From the NCBI GenBank assembly GCA_950295325.1, contig OX485803.1, positions 12,090,001 to 12,154,000 of the forward strand: a DNA stretch of 64,000 bases. The letters run 5' to 3'. The notes under the pieces are model-generated. The model searched no databases. It was not told the DNA's origin and was given only the letters and a program-made list of their open reading frames with translations. Source of the DNA: Polytrichum commune (lineage: Eukaryota; Streptophyta; Polytrichopsida; Polytrichales; Polytrichaceae). Below, piece by piece: positions 36,493 to 50,105 of the stretch. A program made the position numbers and the translations under genes. Numbering within the stretch: the first letter of the stretch is position 1; every line of letters starts with the position of its first letter.

Positions 36493-39400
36493 TCAAATGA
36501 GGCCTGCAAGGGCAGCAGCAGGCCCTGTCAACCCTGTGGCAGCAGGCGAGGCTGTTGGAATTGGTGCAGGCTGTGTAAGAGATGGGACATCCATCAACTG
36601 TTCCTTGATAAACTCCTTCAACCTGACAAGTACTCAACACAATCAGTTCACCCTAGTTCAGAAGAATGTCCACCGACGATAAAGTGGGAAAAACACATGA
36701 TGATGCTTTGCCAGTTTGATGTTTGTTACCTCACTTTGTACATACTTCCACAACAATAGCCGAATTAATGAAATTCATGAAAAGAACACCAGAATGAAGA
36801 TACTTCACTAGTCTGGATTTGTGGAAATGCAAGAAAACAAACACAGAAGATATTGAACTCAGTCAAATGAACATACTCATAGGTAGTGTTTGCATCTTCG
36901 GAAGCCACTGTTAGACGCATCTGCGTCCTGTCTGATGGGTCTGTTTCAACACGTACCTGTAACACATGAACCTCTTAGTTATAAACTGTGGAAAATATCA
37001 GGCGATGTTGTCTTGCCATATGCACAATTATTGCAATAGTCCTCTAATGATTTTGCATGATCTTACAGTAGGGCATGATGGTCATTTCCATTCCATCAAC
37101 CACTTAAAGCTGTAGTCCACATCAAAACCTCTTTTTAATTATGGTACCAATTCTGAGGATAGCTCAACCAAAGGAGAGTATATTTGCTGATGTATAGAAC
37201 GTACCAAGCATAGCGTAGCTGCTGTTCCAGAGTAAAACGTTGTTGCAGCAACAATGTTATTGACGTTTGGATCCTGCAGATCCCAGAATGAGGTGATTAA
37301 TGCTCACTGCTCTACATAATATGTATCAAATATGGGTTGCAAACCTCAACTAGTCGTACAGACTAGTATCACACCACTCAAAAAAAGATCAGATATAAAC
37401 AAACACGACAAAGCAAAAGGTCAGAATCTCACAAGGCCAGGAGCAACACCAATGTGGAGACTAATGAAGAGCTCTGACATTTCTGAAAGAGGCATAGCCC
37501 TTACACCACGAACCTGTCATATTACCACCACTTACCCAATCAGAAAGGAAACAGAAGATATGAATGATCCTAGTCCTACATCTATTACCAAGAAGATGTG
37601 ATTTTGTGCTTCACATTTATAACCTAAGACTTGTAGGAATATCTCTGCAAGTTGCCTATCAGAGCATGATAGGATCAAGAATGGTAAATTACAACCATAT
37701 CAGCAACATACAAATGTGATCTTCACGATTTGCAAAGCTGGCACAAGGCATGCTCTTCCATATCAAGTGGAACAAGAAAAACTCAGCAGAAAAGAGTAAA
37801 TTATGCTAACCACTTCTTGTAGCTTTGTTGGTGGACCACCAAGTGCTCTCCACCGGGCAACGAACTCATTAGCTGATACTGGAGCAACTTGCAAAAATTT
37901 GTTCAAAACTGCTGGCAGACGTAGTTGAAAACTCACCTGCCATTCAATGCCAACATATTAACTTCTGGCTTGATAAGTGGAATGTGGAGGTTACAACTCG
38001 AGTTACAATGATAAGCTTCTTTTAACAAGGAATCCACAGAAAACTATTCTGGACTGCACTCCTTGCTTATAGAGACATGAATAACTGTTGAGGCCTTGCT
38101 TGCAAAATGAGCCAACATGGGCAACATAATTTGGAGTACACAAGTTAAGTGATTCAAACTTCAAAATTCTATCACACTCTCAAATACTCTGTATTCTTGC
38201 ATTTTGTGTATAAAAGTAATCATACTACATAAACAAGCAAATGTTCCAAAAAGCACCAATTTCGCTCATCTATTAACCCCCAAGCTAGAACCCTCCTACA
38301 TAACTTCCGTTAAAGAATTCCATGCAAACATAGGATGAATGGATGATATTAATATACAGTAATCAGTTAGCTGTATGAAGCCAAACATCCTTGACTGGAT
38401 CTCTCGCATAAAACATTGGACCAATTCAAAATAAGAAAGCGCCGATTATCCGAGTACAAGCATCTTGTCATTTCATTGTCATTTCCACTTAAACGTCTCT
38501 TATTTATTCAAATATCAGGCCCTTAACGAAAACAAAATTTAAAGCACGTACAGGTGAATTAGCAGTATTGTAGCTGAACTCAAAGACAGCAGCCTCTCTG
38601 CTCGCCGCAAGGCATGCCACATCAACAGGAATTTGCACCTGCCAAGGCATGTCATAGTGAGAAACTTGACCCTGAAAATGACAACTACAGCAGAAGGTCC
38701 TCGACTTACTTTGTTGCAAAATTCATGATAAAAAGCACCTGTGCATAGAAAATTTACATCTGCATTGGTTTGCATGTACAAGATCATTACAGCATTGGTG
38801 TAATATTTAATGAAGACCATTTCAAGAGGTCTTTATCTTCTTGAGAGCCAATAAGGTACTTAATCTTAAGCATCCTCAATATCATCAAACTTTTAACAAT
38901 GGAAACCAGCGCATGCATAAAGACCAACCTGGGCCCGTGGAGGAATGGACTCGGGTACAACTGCTGCCTTCAATCTTAAATGAGGTGGTGGTAAGATGGA
39001 ACTCCTAACATTCATCAGGGCACCAGTGTGCTTGTTTCCCACAAAAAGAACCATCCTCCCTTGAGAGCCGCGCCAATCTGCCTTGATACCAATCTGCATA
39101 AATACACCAACAGGTTTGATTGCAAAGGTGTATAGATCCTCAAATCAACCACAAATTTGGTAAGACCAAAACATCCATTTATGATGAATGAAGAATGACA
39201 CAGACCTTGCCAAAGCAGCGGATACGTTTTGGGTACAGAATATAATTTAAAAGTCAACTTCATTACGTTCCTGCAACAATAAGTTTCCCAGCAATTCTCC
39301 TATTAGAGAGCAACCTACCTGTACATAGGGATCTTCATAAATCACACCACTATCCTTCACAGCCAGGGCCTTGAACCACTCGGCAATACTTCCAATTGGC

Positions 39401-42400
39401 TGCAGAATACAAACACAAACAACAGTTATTTCCTTCTTCCATCAAACCAATAAGACCAAGTACCTATCCTCAGAACATAAAAATGGCATACATATTCCTG
39501 TACAAAATGCACACCAAGCATTGGTTTAAGCAAATGTCTAGTTGAAATAGCACAGAAACTGTATTTGGAAGGTGATTTATAAAGTAATAAGTCGGGCTCA
39601 GAAATCAATACCTGCACTTGAGTCGGCCCTCCATCAAGTAGTGCAAGTGCAAGAGAGTCAGCTGGATCAGCTGGTGGAGCCGGTGGAGTTGCAGCTGGAG
39701 GAGCTTCCAGTGCAAGTAGATCACTTGGACTAGTAGATGGTCCAGACGAAGGCTCTGCCTCCAAAGCCATGTTCCCCATGAGATCTAGTAAATCCCCTGA
39801 TGCTGCCTTAGGTGCATACTGCTGGCTTGTTCCATTTGCATGAGGTTGTGATTGTGGTTGTGGTTGCGGTTGTGATGAAGGTGGCACTGCTGCCACATGA
39901 GCAGGCTCTGATGTCGTTGACTGCTCCTACATACACAGGATGGCATGAATGAAAGAACCTCATACAATTTCTGAAGCCATTCTTGTTGCTGTAATAAAGT
40001 TTAAGCTCTCTCTTAAGATCTGTTTACTCTTCCTCAACAGCATTTCCTATTCCAGATGCTTTAAAACCTGAAAATATGAAAAAATCTTCTCAAAGCAGCT
40101 CTGTGGTTTCAATTTCTGGTTTTCAATTTATTATCTGACCCATGCCACCCTTGAGATGCTTGAAAATCTTCAGGTGTCCTAATTAATCATCATTTATCCC
40201 ATAAGTACACACCCTAAGTCCTCCTGAACAAGCCAAGACTTTGCTTCAAAACAAAATGGACTGCTTGTTCAAGAAAAGGTGAGGTTCGTGGCATACTGGA
40301 GTTTTTCCTGGAGTGGCTCCCTTGGGTATAGAAGGGAGATGGAGGCCACCATTGGCAGGCTGTGGATTTGCAACTACCAATGCCATGGAGCTTTGCTGCT
40401 GTAACCGGATCTTAGTGGCACTCATTTCGGCAGTATCTGCTTCAGTGTCCTCTGCCTTTTTCAGCAAAGCTGACTGCAATAAAACCAACATTCCCAGAAA
40501 TCAGAGATTTATCAACGGTTCAGAATTTAAAGGTGGTACGAGTAATTAAAGGTTGGGTAATTACTACTGGTAACTTGGTGTGCCAAGTTACTAAATTTCA
40601 AGTGACATCTGAAACAAACCAGTTCAATTCAACTTGATGTCAACCATAAGATGGTTACACGAAGTTCAAACCTGACGCTCGGGAAACTTAGGCATTTCAG
40701 CCATAATGTCCACCATTGAGGGTCCCTTCTGGCTCAATGCTAAGAATTCCACTGCCCTCTGCTGCACTTCAGCATCCACAGAGCTCTCATACCTACACAC
40801 AAAAGCACAACGTGCATCTGTCAATTGAAGTAAGCAACAAGATATGTGAAAAATGAATTTTGGTGAAACTACGAGAGCCATCAGATGTCCACTAGCTCTC
40901 ATGTCACAAGTAAACAACATAGTACTGTCATCCGTCATGGTCCCTTGAGATCCATAGTCTCTTGCAAAATGTCAGAGACACAGACCAACCCTTGCCCTTT
41001 ACCAAATTCAAATCACTCAGTGATAAACTAAACAGGAAATTTGCACCACATCAAAGAAAAGACTGACAGGTAAATCTCTTCCATCCTGCTCCTCACATAC
41101 TGCATACTTTCCAAAAAAAGAAAATTTACCAAGATACATGACAATAGGAGAGGCGTCATTCCTGAAATGTGAGCTCTTTTTAAGAGATCTGTCAAGAGAT
41201 TAAGACGCACCTTTTGAACACCGCTACAACAAGATCCTGCAGCTCAGGATTCGCAGGCTGAGAATGCATTAAGATTTTGACATACGCTGATAGAAGTAAT
41301 GCCTTGGTTGGTGTGCTGAACAACAATATCAATCAACAGGACTCGTTAACAGCAGGCGAGAAGTCTTGTGCAAAGTGACACAAACACCCACTGCCTAAAG
41401 AACTACAAATACTGGTATATGTATAGCATTGTGTGTTGGGCAATGACTTCATGCGCCAACTCAAATAAATGTCTAAAAGAAAGAAAGACTGGAACAACTG
41501 GTATACATACGTGACTGCTGAGAACTTGTCATGAATAACATAGAAGATGTCCTTGGGGCTGCAGCCTGGTTTCCTGGCTAATAGATGGCTATATTCTCCT
41601 AACAGATAACCTGCTACCTGCAAATTTCACACATTACAATTCTTAGAAAAACCACAATGACAGGAAGTTGATGGACATCTTGTAATATGTTGAGGAGAAT
41701 ATAATTTTGACAAATGAACAAAGAGGATTGATCTATTTTTCCACTTTGCTGATATTCAGTAATATTCAATAATATTCAGCAACATCTACTGAAAAGGCCC
41801 TTATCAAATGTGTCGCATCTAGAAGTTGGCCAAATGAGCAAAACTCAAAACCCAAGGCACCTAAACCAGTTGCAAGCCAAAAACCAGCAACAGAACCAAA
41901 ATTTTCTGGATTACGAGATATGCTAACCTTCACCATGGTCTCATGCACAGCAGGCTTATCTAAGTAGTCCAAAGCCTTTTGAGCAGCATGAACCTGTTTT
42001 AGAGCAAGTAGAGGCAATAAACATGTTAAAACATGTGGAGGAATATTAGCCAAGTGAAGCTCATTTACATGAGGGGGCACTATAAGGAATAATGCTACGA
42101 CATATTTTGAGGAGAAGACATGATAACCTGCAAATTGCCCATAGCAAAGTGGCTTGAAGCATAATTCCTTTCCAAGAAGGCACCGCTTTTAATTGAAGAT
42201 ATGTGATGGTCAAACAAGTCAACAAAAGAGACACTGAAAATAACTATCTAGATGTTCTTGCACTAATTATTGAAGAAGAAATCATATACTCCTTCCGTCC
42301 CAAAATGGTTGTCCTACCCCCCGGAGTGGACATTCTTCTGAACTAGGGTGAACTGTTGAGTAGGTCTGATGAATAAGTACTCAAACACAATCTTATGTAA

Positions 42401-45400
42401 ATTATATCTGTGTAGGTCTTAAAGTGACATAAAACTCCGGGGTGTAGAACAATTATTTTAAGACGGAGGGAGTAAGTACAAAATGCTTAAGTTTTCCCAG
42501 AATGTGGATGCAGACATTACCTGAAGGTCATCATTGTTGGTAACAAACTGGACAACTCGATACCAGATATCGTCACCCACAAATTCACCTGCTTTTTCAA
42601 TCAGTTGTAAAATGATGTCCACATACCTGCAACACAGACCAAATTACATAATTCATAAGATATAAAATGACAAATATTGCTTACTGATAAAGCATGAGTT
42701 GAACACAAACATCCATCAAATGACAGAACTGCACATATGGCAATTAACAGTACCAAGTCAATACCCCTAAAGATCAGTAACTATAGGAAGCTCTATAAGA
42801 AGTACTCAAAAACCCAATTTGGAAATCACTTTAAGACCTACTCAGATATATTTATATTACCATGATAAATCTGGAGCAAACTTCTCTGCCAGAATGGCAG
42901 CCTTCAATGCAAGCTCTTCCCGAATACCAAAGTCAGCAGTTGTAAGATACTGTCATGAGGAAAAGATATGTATCATCAAAGAAGCTCATAGAAGTGGATA
43001 AACTTAGTTGATTTGAACTGCAAAAATGGCTCCTATACAAGAATCAACTGAAAATGGCATATAACTGGTGTGAGTTGAGACCTGCAGAAGCTCTTCCACA
43101 ATTTCCTTAGCATTGGTGACATCACACATGCCATATAGCAAGTCCAAAGAGCGCCTTCGAATGCTGCCATACCACCAGTCTAATTATCAATATCTCCTGA
43201 TGAGGTCCCCTATCAGATCCAATTCACTATGGGAAACAGAGAGAAAAAAACCAAGACTTCCAGTCAATACTTTGAATAATATGCAAAAAAAAATTATACC
43301 ATTTATTACATTAGTTCCATTATTGGAAGAACTGAAGGAGAATAAGATGCAATATAAACCAGAGCCACCACCTTGTCATAAAGCATTTCCATTAAAGAGA
43401 ATCACTCTTGTTACACAACAAAAACCAAAGCCGTTCCCCCAGGTACCTGATATCAGGATCCTTCAGAGAAGTGATAATCTGTGCTTGATGCTTCTTAATG
43501 CTGTCTGCCACATCTGCTACTAACAACATCCTTGTCATGTTTTCCTGCAATCTCAACAAACATCTCAAATTACGACATGTTAAACAATCAAAGAAGAAAT
43601 TTCTAAGGAACTCAAACAAAGAAAAGAGGAGTTTTGCAAGTCGCCTTCACTAACAGCTTTTGACAACATACCAGACCCAGATATCGAATGTTGGGCTCAC
43701 GAACAGAAATAAACTTTCCAAGCAATGCTACACATTGAGACATCATCTCCTTTTCGGCATCCAAATGCATGACCTGTAGAAAAACAGAGTCAGTTGATGT
43801 CACTTCATAACTAAATCTTCATAGTGAGATAATCCTTGTGACCTAAAATAAATAGAATACCAATACTTCAGAAGAACAAAAACACTGCTCTAAACCAGTA
43901 GCTAATAGGCTAGTGGCTACAGGCCTAGTATTTATTCGTGTTCCTCTTCATATGCCAACACTCATTAGCTCATGATACACACAAAGCACAATCTTGAATT
44001 ACTACATCTGATAACAGCAGATTCAGAATCAAGCGATAATTGTACAGAACATAATATCAATCGTGTCTGCAAAACCAGGCAGTGGGACTCAATATCACCA
44101 TCACAACAATTATCCAGAAGACAACGTCCTCATTTGAGAACCAAGGTACAGGAAGTAGAGAAATACCAAAGCAAGAGCCTCAAAAAGCACAGCATGAGAT
44201 GCATTATTTTTGTTGACATTCTTCACAACATCTGTGCCCATCAAGATTCTTTGAAGGACCTGCACACAAGGACATCCAGGAACATGTCAAATATGTTATA
44301 GCCTCAACACAGAACAACTTGTAGCAATATACAATATACTTCACAATATCCTATAGATAGTTAAATAAATTAAATCCACACCAACTATTAGAACAGTCTG
44401 CAATAAATAAATATTTTTTCTTTGCAACTCCAGCATCATAAAAGCAACTAACAATCATGACCACAACTTACATCCAGCAAAGACTTCCTGATGCTGGGGT
44501 CTTCAACTGAAGGGAAGTATTGTAGCACACGCATTGTCTTGACCTGTTGACTCACAACAACACAATATTCGTACATCCATACATCGTAAGCAAGCTTTGC
44601 ATTGATATACAAATACTAGTTACTTTTAGTTCTGAATCTGCTGTAAAGCTAACACTTAAACATAAAGGTTAGCTTGTATACAAACTTCGAGCTCAACATG
44701 CATGACAAGGATGAATAGCTCTAGTGGATCCAAAAAGAAATAGCATCAGGGACAACTTTGAAGCTAGAGCACACCTGGAGCCATGGGGATGGAATTCCAT
44801 AATATGTGTATTCTTGAGGAATATCTTGACTTCTGGTTAATCGCTCCAAAGTGCGTACACATTTCGGCACACAATTCCAATATGCCTCAGGACTATTTGC
44901 CACTAGTGCCACTAGCAAACTCATAACAGCAGTCAGAACCCCAAGATCCCGCTCATCTAGTAATTGCACCATTCTCTCTGACCTGTTTCATTCCAAAACC
45001 ATCAGTCTGTCACATCCTGTTCTGCTTTCAGTATCTTGAAAATAAGATCTCACCAGGCCAGAACATGCTCCAAGGCCAGCAACTTTACAACATACACCTC
45101 GCAGTAGATGATGACCATGCTTAATTGAAGTCTGATTATTGTAATCATTTAGGTGACATACTAGCACAAACCATCTGAATGCAAGAAAATGTACTGCTCT
45201 GAACAATGCAGTAGTCTTACCAGCCATCCACATTGACCACATCCGAGTTCTTACGATAAAGACGCAGTAGGCAAAGTGCTGCTTTTTTGCGTACAAGAGG
45301 TCTGCATGAATTTGAAATCTGTAACATCACAACACCTTACACATAAGAGAAATGTTTAGTCTACTTCTGCCTGTCCACAGCAAGAATTTGCTCCTTTATG

Positions 45401-47724
45401 CTGTAGATAAAATTTTGGTATCAACAACTTCTAAAGGCTACATGTTTTTTATTCCACTCCAGGAGACTTGGTTGTTCCAAGGCAAAAAACAAATCTAGCC
45501 AAATGCATCAAAGGCTACCAAGGTCCACAGATCAGGTGCTATATTATACACACACACACATAGACAACTACAGAAAACAATTCCATGTGATCTATAACTT
45601 TCTTAATCTCGTCCTTACCAGCAGCTTCTGTACATCTGGAGCCAGTGATTCTGAGAACTCTCTACCACCCACATTTCCAACCTGTGCACGGCAATGGCAA
45701 AGCATCAAAACAAATTGACAACCATACCAGTCCAAACAAGGGGGTTTGAGTACACAGTGGCAAGAAATGGCTAGATCTTACATCTAACCTACTACACCAC
45801 AGACAACAAAATGTGCTGACAGGAGCTTATGGAAGCTGATTTTTAATGAACTGATACTTAAAAAGCATGACAGGTCAACAGGTTATTGTTTGAGACACAA
45901 TTGTGTACAAGTGGCAGACTACTAACCCCAATTATTATAGATTAGAACGAGGACAACAGATAATCACAGAAATGGTCAGATGTCAGTATAATGGTTGTGT
46001 ACTGTTTCTCCTGGAGGACAAAGCCTTGCATCAAAGAAAGAAAGGTCCTTGAAAATAGAGAAAGAGAAGCCCCGTTATAGAAGCACAAAAGGAATGTAGG
46101 TGCAGAAACAAAGTTCCACAATAACATATATGACTAATCGGCTGTAAACTGCACACAGTCCCAGTCAAACCTACATAAAAAAGAAAGTTCATGAACAATC
46201 TTTGATGTGGCAAAGAGACCGTACCATTGTCAGGGCAAGACATTGAAATGTCTCATTTCGGCCAATGATGTCATTGCGTACAGTGTTGATCACCAACCTC
46301 AAGAAATCATGATTCTCATTCAGCAAGCAAGATGTCACAATGTAGCCCACCTGTTTTCAAAATTCCTGTTATTAATTCCCCTCTCCTTGCCATACACTCT
46401 TTTGTTTATCCCAGTTATCCCAAAAATCCAGGACAGTACAGTCCAGAAGACCCTTATGGAGAGTCCAGCCCTAAAACTGCAACAGTACGTACACATTCTG
46501 CAATTCCAATTCTCTCTTTGCAAATCATGCTCTGTAGGTCTGACGGTGGACTAGAAAACGGACACTAAACTACTACATATTGTAATCAAAGTATTAAGCA
46601 CACCTGCTTCTCAGCATATTTGGCAGCTGAAATAAGGGCCACCGTTTCCATGTGTCCAAAGTCCACATCATAGCCAAGCATATAGATGTAAAGCATCTTC
46701 CAGACATATTTTCGCTTCTCATATACAGATAAGCCCTGCACCCACACCAGAAACAAACTCCCTGATCAACCCTGACTGTCGAATTCCCATTTCCCACATC
46801 AAAATAAAACCAGCGTCTGCCTTCCATTAAAACTTTCCTCATTCCACATGTTTAGGATCAATCAGAAGCAATCACTTGCGAGCTACAGATGGTCATGATA
46901 TTCCAATTAAGACCTTAGGGTTCACACTTCTGAAGTTAAATGACTTATCTACAAAGTCAAATACAAGGACCATTTTGTCCTGCATTTAGGTCCTCGTATT
47001 AAACGGTCACTTAAATACCAGATAGACTGCCCACTGAATTGCACAGCTACGATATCAAACCCTCTGTTCCTCTTGAGTCACATCAACACTTGGAACCCTG
47101 CCTGCAACCTTGACAACGTCATCACACATGGGCAAATGCGGATATTTCTGTCCACAGATTGAGTTGGCACAGTATGCCAGCTGCTGACAGTATAAAATTG
47201 TCTCAAAAAAAATACGTCGCTTGGGGGGGGAGGGGGGGCATTAACCACAATGCTGATGGCAACACTTAGCCATTTGCCAAATTGAGCACAACCTGACAAA
47301 TGCCTCCCAACTAGAGATTCACTCTCGTTCACATTCACGTTCTTCTGAGCTCATGCCAGCTCTACTCATCGAGCACATTCTTCACATCACCTCCAACATC
47401 CTACACCTCCGATCGCCATAAACACACTTCCCAAACCAGACCCGATGGTGATTCTTCACCACTGACCCCCGATCCCTGTCATTCCCCGTTCGTAAAACCC
47501 TATACACTCACCCACCCTTCCCAGCTAGCTAGGGTTTACACTCCATCCAACCCCAGATTCACGGCACGTCAACGATCGAGGGAGACACTGACCTTCTCGT
47601 GCTTAAAGCGCGTGCGGATGTTGGCGAGCTCCTTGTCGACGCGCGCGCGCTCCTGCTCCTTGTTCTGGCAATTCCGGACGTCGCTGATGAAGACAGAGAG
47701 GCCGCGCATGCCGGAGAGCGCCAT
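36493..47724 (-). CDS. AP2A: AP-2 complex subunit alpha (alpha-adaptin)
   Basis: Large subunit of the AP-2 adaptor, which links PI(4,5)P2-rich plasma membrane and cargo to clathrin during endocytosis. Twenty-seven coding exons join in frame to 1036 residues, close to the roughly 1010-1020 of other plant alpha-adaptins. The start '[20 protein letters not shown]' is the conserved alpha N-terminus, and its ATG (47724) sits in an ideal context, gccATGG. Residues 1 to about 600 form the helical-repeat trunk, with the basic lipid-contact patch 'YEKRKYVWK' (49-57) and the conserved '[14 protein letters not shown]' block. The hinge, about 601-765, is Q/P/A-rich with a clathrin-box-like LLDLM (705-709). 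The ear, about 766-1036, carries '[21 protein letters not shown]', '[12 protein letters not shown]' and '[14 protein letters not shown]' and ends 'LKEFIKEQL...AALAGLI'. All splice donors are GT. No frameshift or missing block is seen, so I consider the gene intact. Confidence 0.96.
36493..47724 (-). other. AP2A: Exon map of AP-2 alpha
   Basis: Coding exons in transcript order: 47724-47593, 46735-46604, 46350-46225, 45681-45619, 45318-45221, 44982-44775, 44543-44472, 44259-44167, 43773-43672, 43544-43447, 43163-43082, 42949-42861, 42626-42521, 41993-41928, 41617-41511, 41315-41211, 40792-40672, 40473-40297, 39926-39612, 39399-39319, 39093-38929, 38638-38552, 37936-37811, 37513-37433, 37273-37205, 36956-36877, 36622-36493 (TGA at 36495-36493). 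I placed each edge at a GT...AG junction where the translated homology stops and checked that the reading phase is kept. Most introns are phase 0; exons 5/6, 10/11, 12/13, 15/16, 16/17 and 26/27 split a codon after its second base. Confidence 0.9.
42289..42472. mobile_element. Stowaway MITE in AP-2 alpha intron 13
   Basis: A 184-bp element bounded by CTCCTTCCGTCCCAAAATGG and, inverted at the right end, CTCCCTCCGTCTTAAAATAA. TA lies immediately outside both ends (42287-42288 and 42473-42474). These are the textbook termini and target duplication of Stowaway MITEs, which are mobilised by Tc1/mariner-like transposases. It lies within the intron between exons 13 and 14, about 50 bp beyond the exon 13 donor, and breaks no exon. 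Confidence 0.92.
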
Positions 47725-48060
47725 GGCGGGAGGGAGGGAAGGGCAGCTAGGGTGCACGCAAGGGGAGGTGGGGAGCGAAGCGGGGGTAAGGGCGAGGTGC
47801 CACCCTAAGCGCGGAAAACCCTAAGGTGCCTGCTCTACCAGCGCTGCCTGGCGCCTCGCTGCTTCTCCATAGCTCGCCTGCGATGCGATGGTGCAATGGC
47901 GCGGGCGGGCGTGATCGAAGCGCTTTGGCTATGGCGATGCAGGGAAAGGGAAGGGAGGACGATGCGTTGCTTCTTTGGTTCTTAGTCTTGGTCAGACCGA
48001 GGGCGAAGAGTAAAGGCAGGGCTGGCTGGGGTTTGCATTGCATTAGTTTGTTGGCCTGTC
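47725..48060 (-). promoter_or_regulatory. AP-2 alpha 5' UTR and GC-rich proximal promoter
   Basis: The sequence is clearly richer in GC and CpG than its surroundings. It carries a telo-box, AAACCCTAA on the plus strand at 47816-47824, about 92-100 bp upstream of the ATG; another TAGGGTTT lies in intron 1 near 47530. Telo-boxes of this kind are common in promoters of broadly expressed plant genes. No TATA box is visible, which fits a housekeeping gene. An uninterrupted run of G follows at about 48066-48083. Confidence 0.55.
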
Positions 48061-48100
48061 AGTTTGGGGGGGGGGGGGGGGGGCAATGAAAAGGCAATGA

Positions 48101-50105
48101 GACGTTTTCAAAGGGGGAGATGGTAAGTGTGGGAGACTGGGAGGGAACCAAAGGCTTATTTGTGCACCCCTCACAAGCCAAAGGAATGGCATATGAAACT
48201 CATCTTGGCCGTCAAAAGAAAAAAGGAAATGGAATAAATGCATGTCGCATGGAAAGGCAAAAGAAATTCAGCATATCATAAAAAATAAAAAAAAGGTTAT
48301 CTCAACCATTACCAGTCAACAATATTCCATAACTATGGGGACACAATGTTGTATCATGTAATATATAATCAGTCGTTTTCAAAGGGGGAGATGGTCAGTG
48401 TGAGATTGGGATGGAACCGAGGCTTATTTGTGCACCCTTCATAATTCAAAAGGAATGGCATATGAAACTAATCTTGGCTGTCAAAAGAAAAGCGGAAACG
48501 GAAAAATGCATGTTGCATGGAAAGGCAAAAGAAAATTCAGCATATCATAAAATAAAATAAAGGTTATCTCAATCATTACCAGTCAACAATATTCCATAAC
48601 TATGGGGACACAATGTTGTATCATGTAATATATAATCGGTCGTTTTCAAAGTGGGAGATGGTCAGTGTGAGATTGGGAGGGAACCAAGGCTTATTTGTGC
48701 ACCCCTCACAACTCAAAAGGAATGGCATATGAAACTAATCTTGGCCGTCAAAAGAAAGCGAAAACGGAAAAAATGTCCATCACATGGAAAGGAAAAAAGA
48801 AAATTCACCCAATCAAAATAAAAAAAGGTTCTCTCAAACTTCACTAGTCAACCATATCCCATAACTATGGGGAAATAGTGTTGTATCCCATAACATGTAG
48901 TCAGTCGTTTTCAAGGGGGGGGGGGGGATGGTCAGTGTGAGACTAGGAAGGAACCAAAGCTTATTTGTGCACCCCTCGCAAGCTAAAAGGAATGACAAAT
49001 GAAACTAGTCTTGGCCATCAAAAGAAAAACGAATATGGAAAAAATGTTTGTCACGTGGAAAGGCCAAAGAAATCCAGCATGTCAAAAAAAATGGTTCTCT
49101 CAACCATTACCAATCAATCATATTTCATAACTACGGGGAAACAATGTTGTATCCTGTAATACATATAAGCCGCACTTCGATTTCACAAGTGACTTAGGAG
49201 ATACGAGTCAACTTCGACACTTGTAAGTGACATCTAACTAAACCCGATTTGAGTTTGTGTTGGGTTTCAATGTGAAAGTGATTACAAACAAGAGTTGAAT
49301 AATTTTTTTGCAAAATGGACATTTTCAAAGAGAGAGATGGTCAATGTGAGAGTGGGAGGGAACCAAGGCTTATTTGTGCACCCGTCACAAGCCAAAAGGA
49401 ATGGCATTTGAAACTAATATTGGCCATCAAAAGAAAAGCAAAAAAGAAAGGAAATGTCCATCGCATGGAAAGGCAAAAGAAATTTATCCATTACCAACCA
49501 ACCATACCCCATAACTATTAGAAAACAATGTTGTATCCCATAATATATAAGGTGCACTTTGATTTCACAGTGACTTAGGAGATACGAGTCAACTTCGACA
49601 CTTGTAAGTCACATCTAACTAAACCCAATTTGAGTTTGTGTTGAGATTCAATGTCAAAATGATTACAAACATGAGTTGAATAATTTTTTTGCAAAATGGA
49701 CGTTTTCAAAGGGAGAGATGGTCAATGTGAGATTGGGAGGGAACCAAGGCTTATTTGTGCACCCGTCGCAAGCCAAAAGAAATGGCATATGAAACTAATC
49801 TTGGCCCAAGGAAAATTTGATTTTAAAAAAAAAACGAAAAAAAATGCATGTCCCATGGAAAGGCAAAAGAAATTCAGCCCATCAAAAAAAAAGGTTCTCT
49901 CAACCATTACCGGTCAACCATATCCCATACCTACATGGAAATACAATGTTGTATCCCATAATATATTATCAGCCGCACTTCGATTCCACAATGACTTAGG
50001 AGATACGAGTCAACTTCAACACTTGTAAGTGACACCTAACTAAACCCGATTTGAGTTTGTGTTGAGTTTTCAATGTGAATGTGATTACAAACAAGAGCTG
50101 AATAG
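48101..50105 (+). repeat. Six-unit tandem array upstream of AP-2 alpha
   Basis: Units start at 48101, 48372, 48639, 48904, 49318 and 49699. The first three are 265-271 bp and the later ones 381-414 bp, because they carry an extra block ('gacttaggagatacgagtca' to 'gattacaaacaagag'). Every unit opens gWcRttttcaaaggg-gagatgg and contains 'cttatttgtgcaccc', 'ggaatggcatatgaaact', 'catggaaaggcaaaaga' and 'acaatgttgtatc'. Weaker relatives of the opening motif lie at 53143 and 53424. The open frames inside recur with the unit and show no protein family. Confidence 0.9.

Noticed and set aside
48101-50105. Regularly spaced repeats as a CRISPR-like array
   Set aside because: The units are 265-414 bp and similar over their whole length with no unique spacers; this is an ordinary plant tandem repeat.
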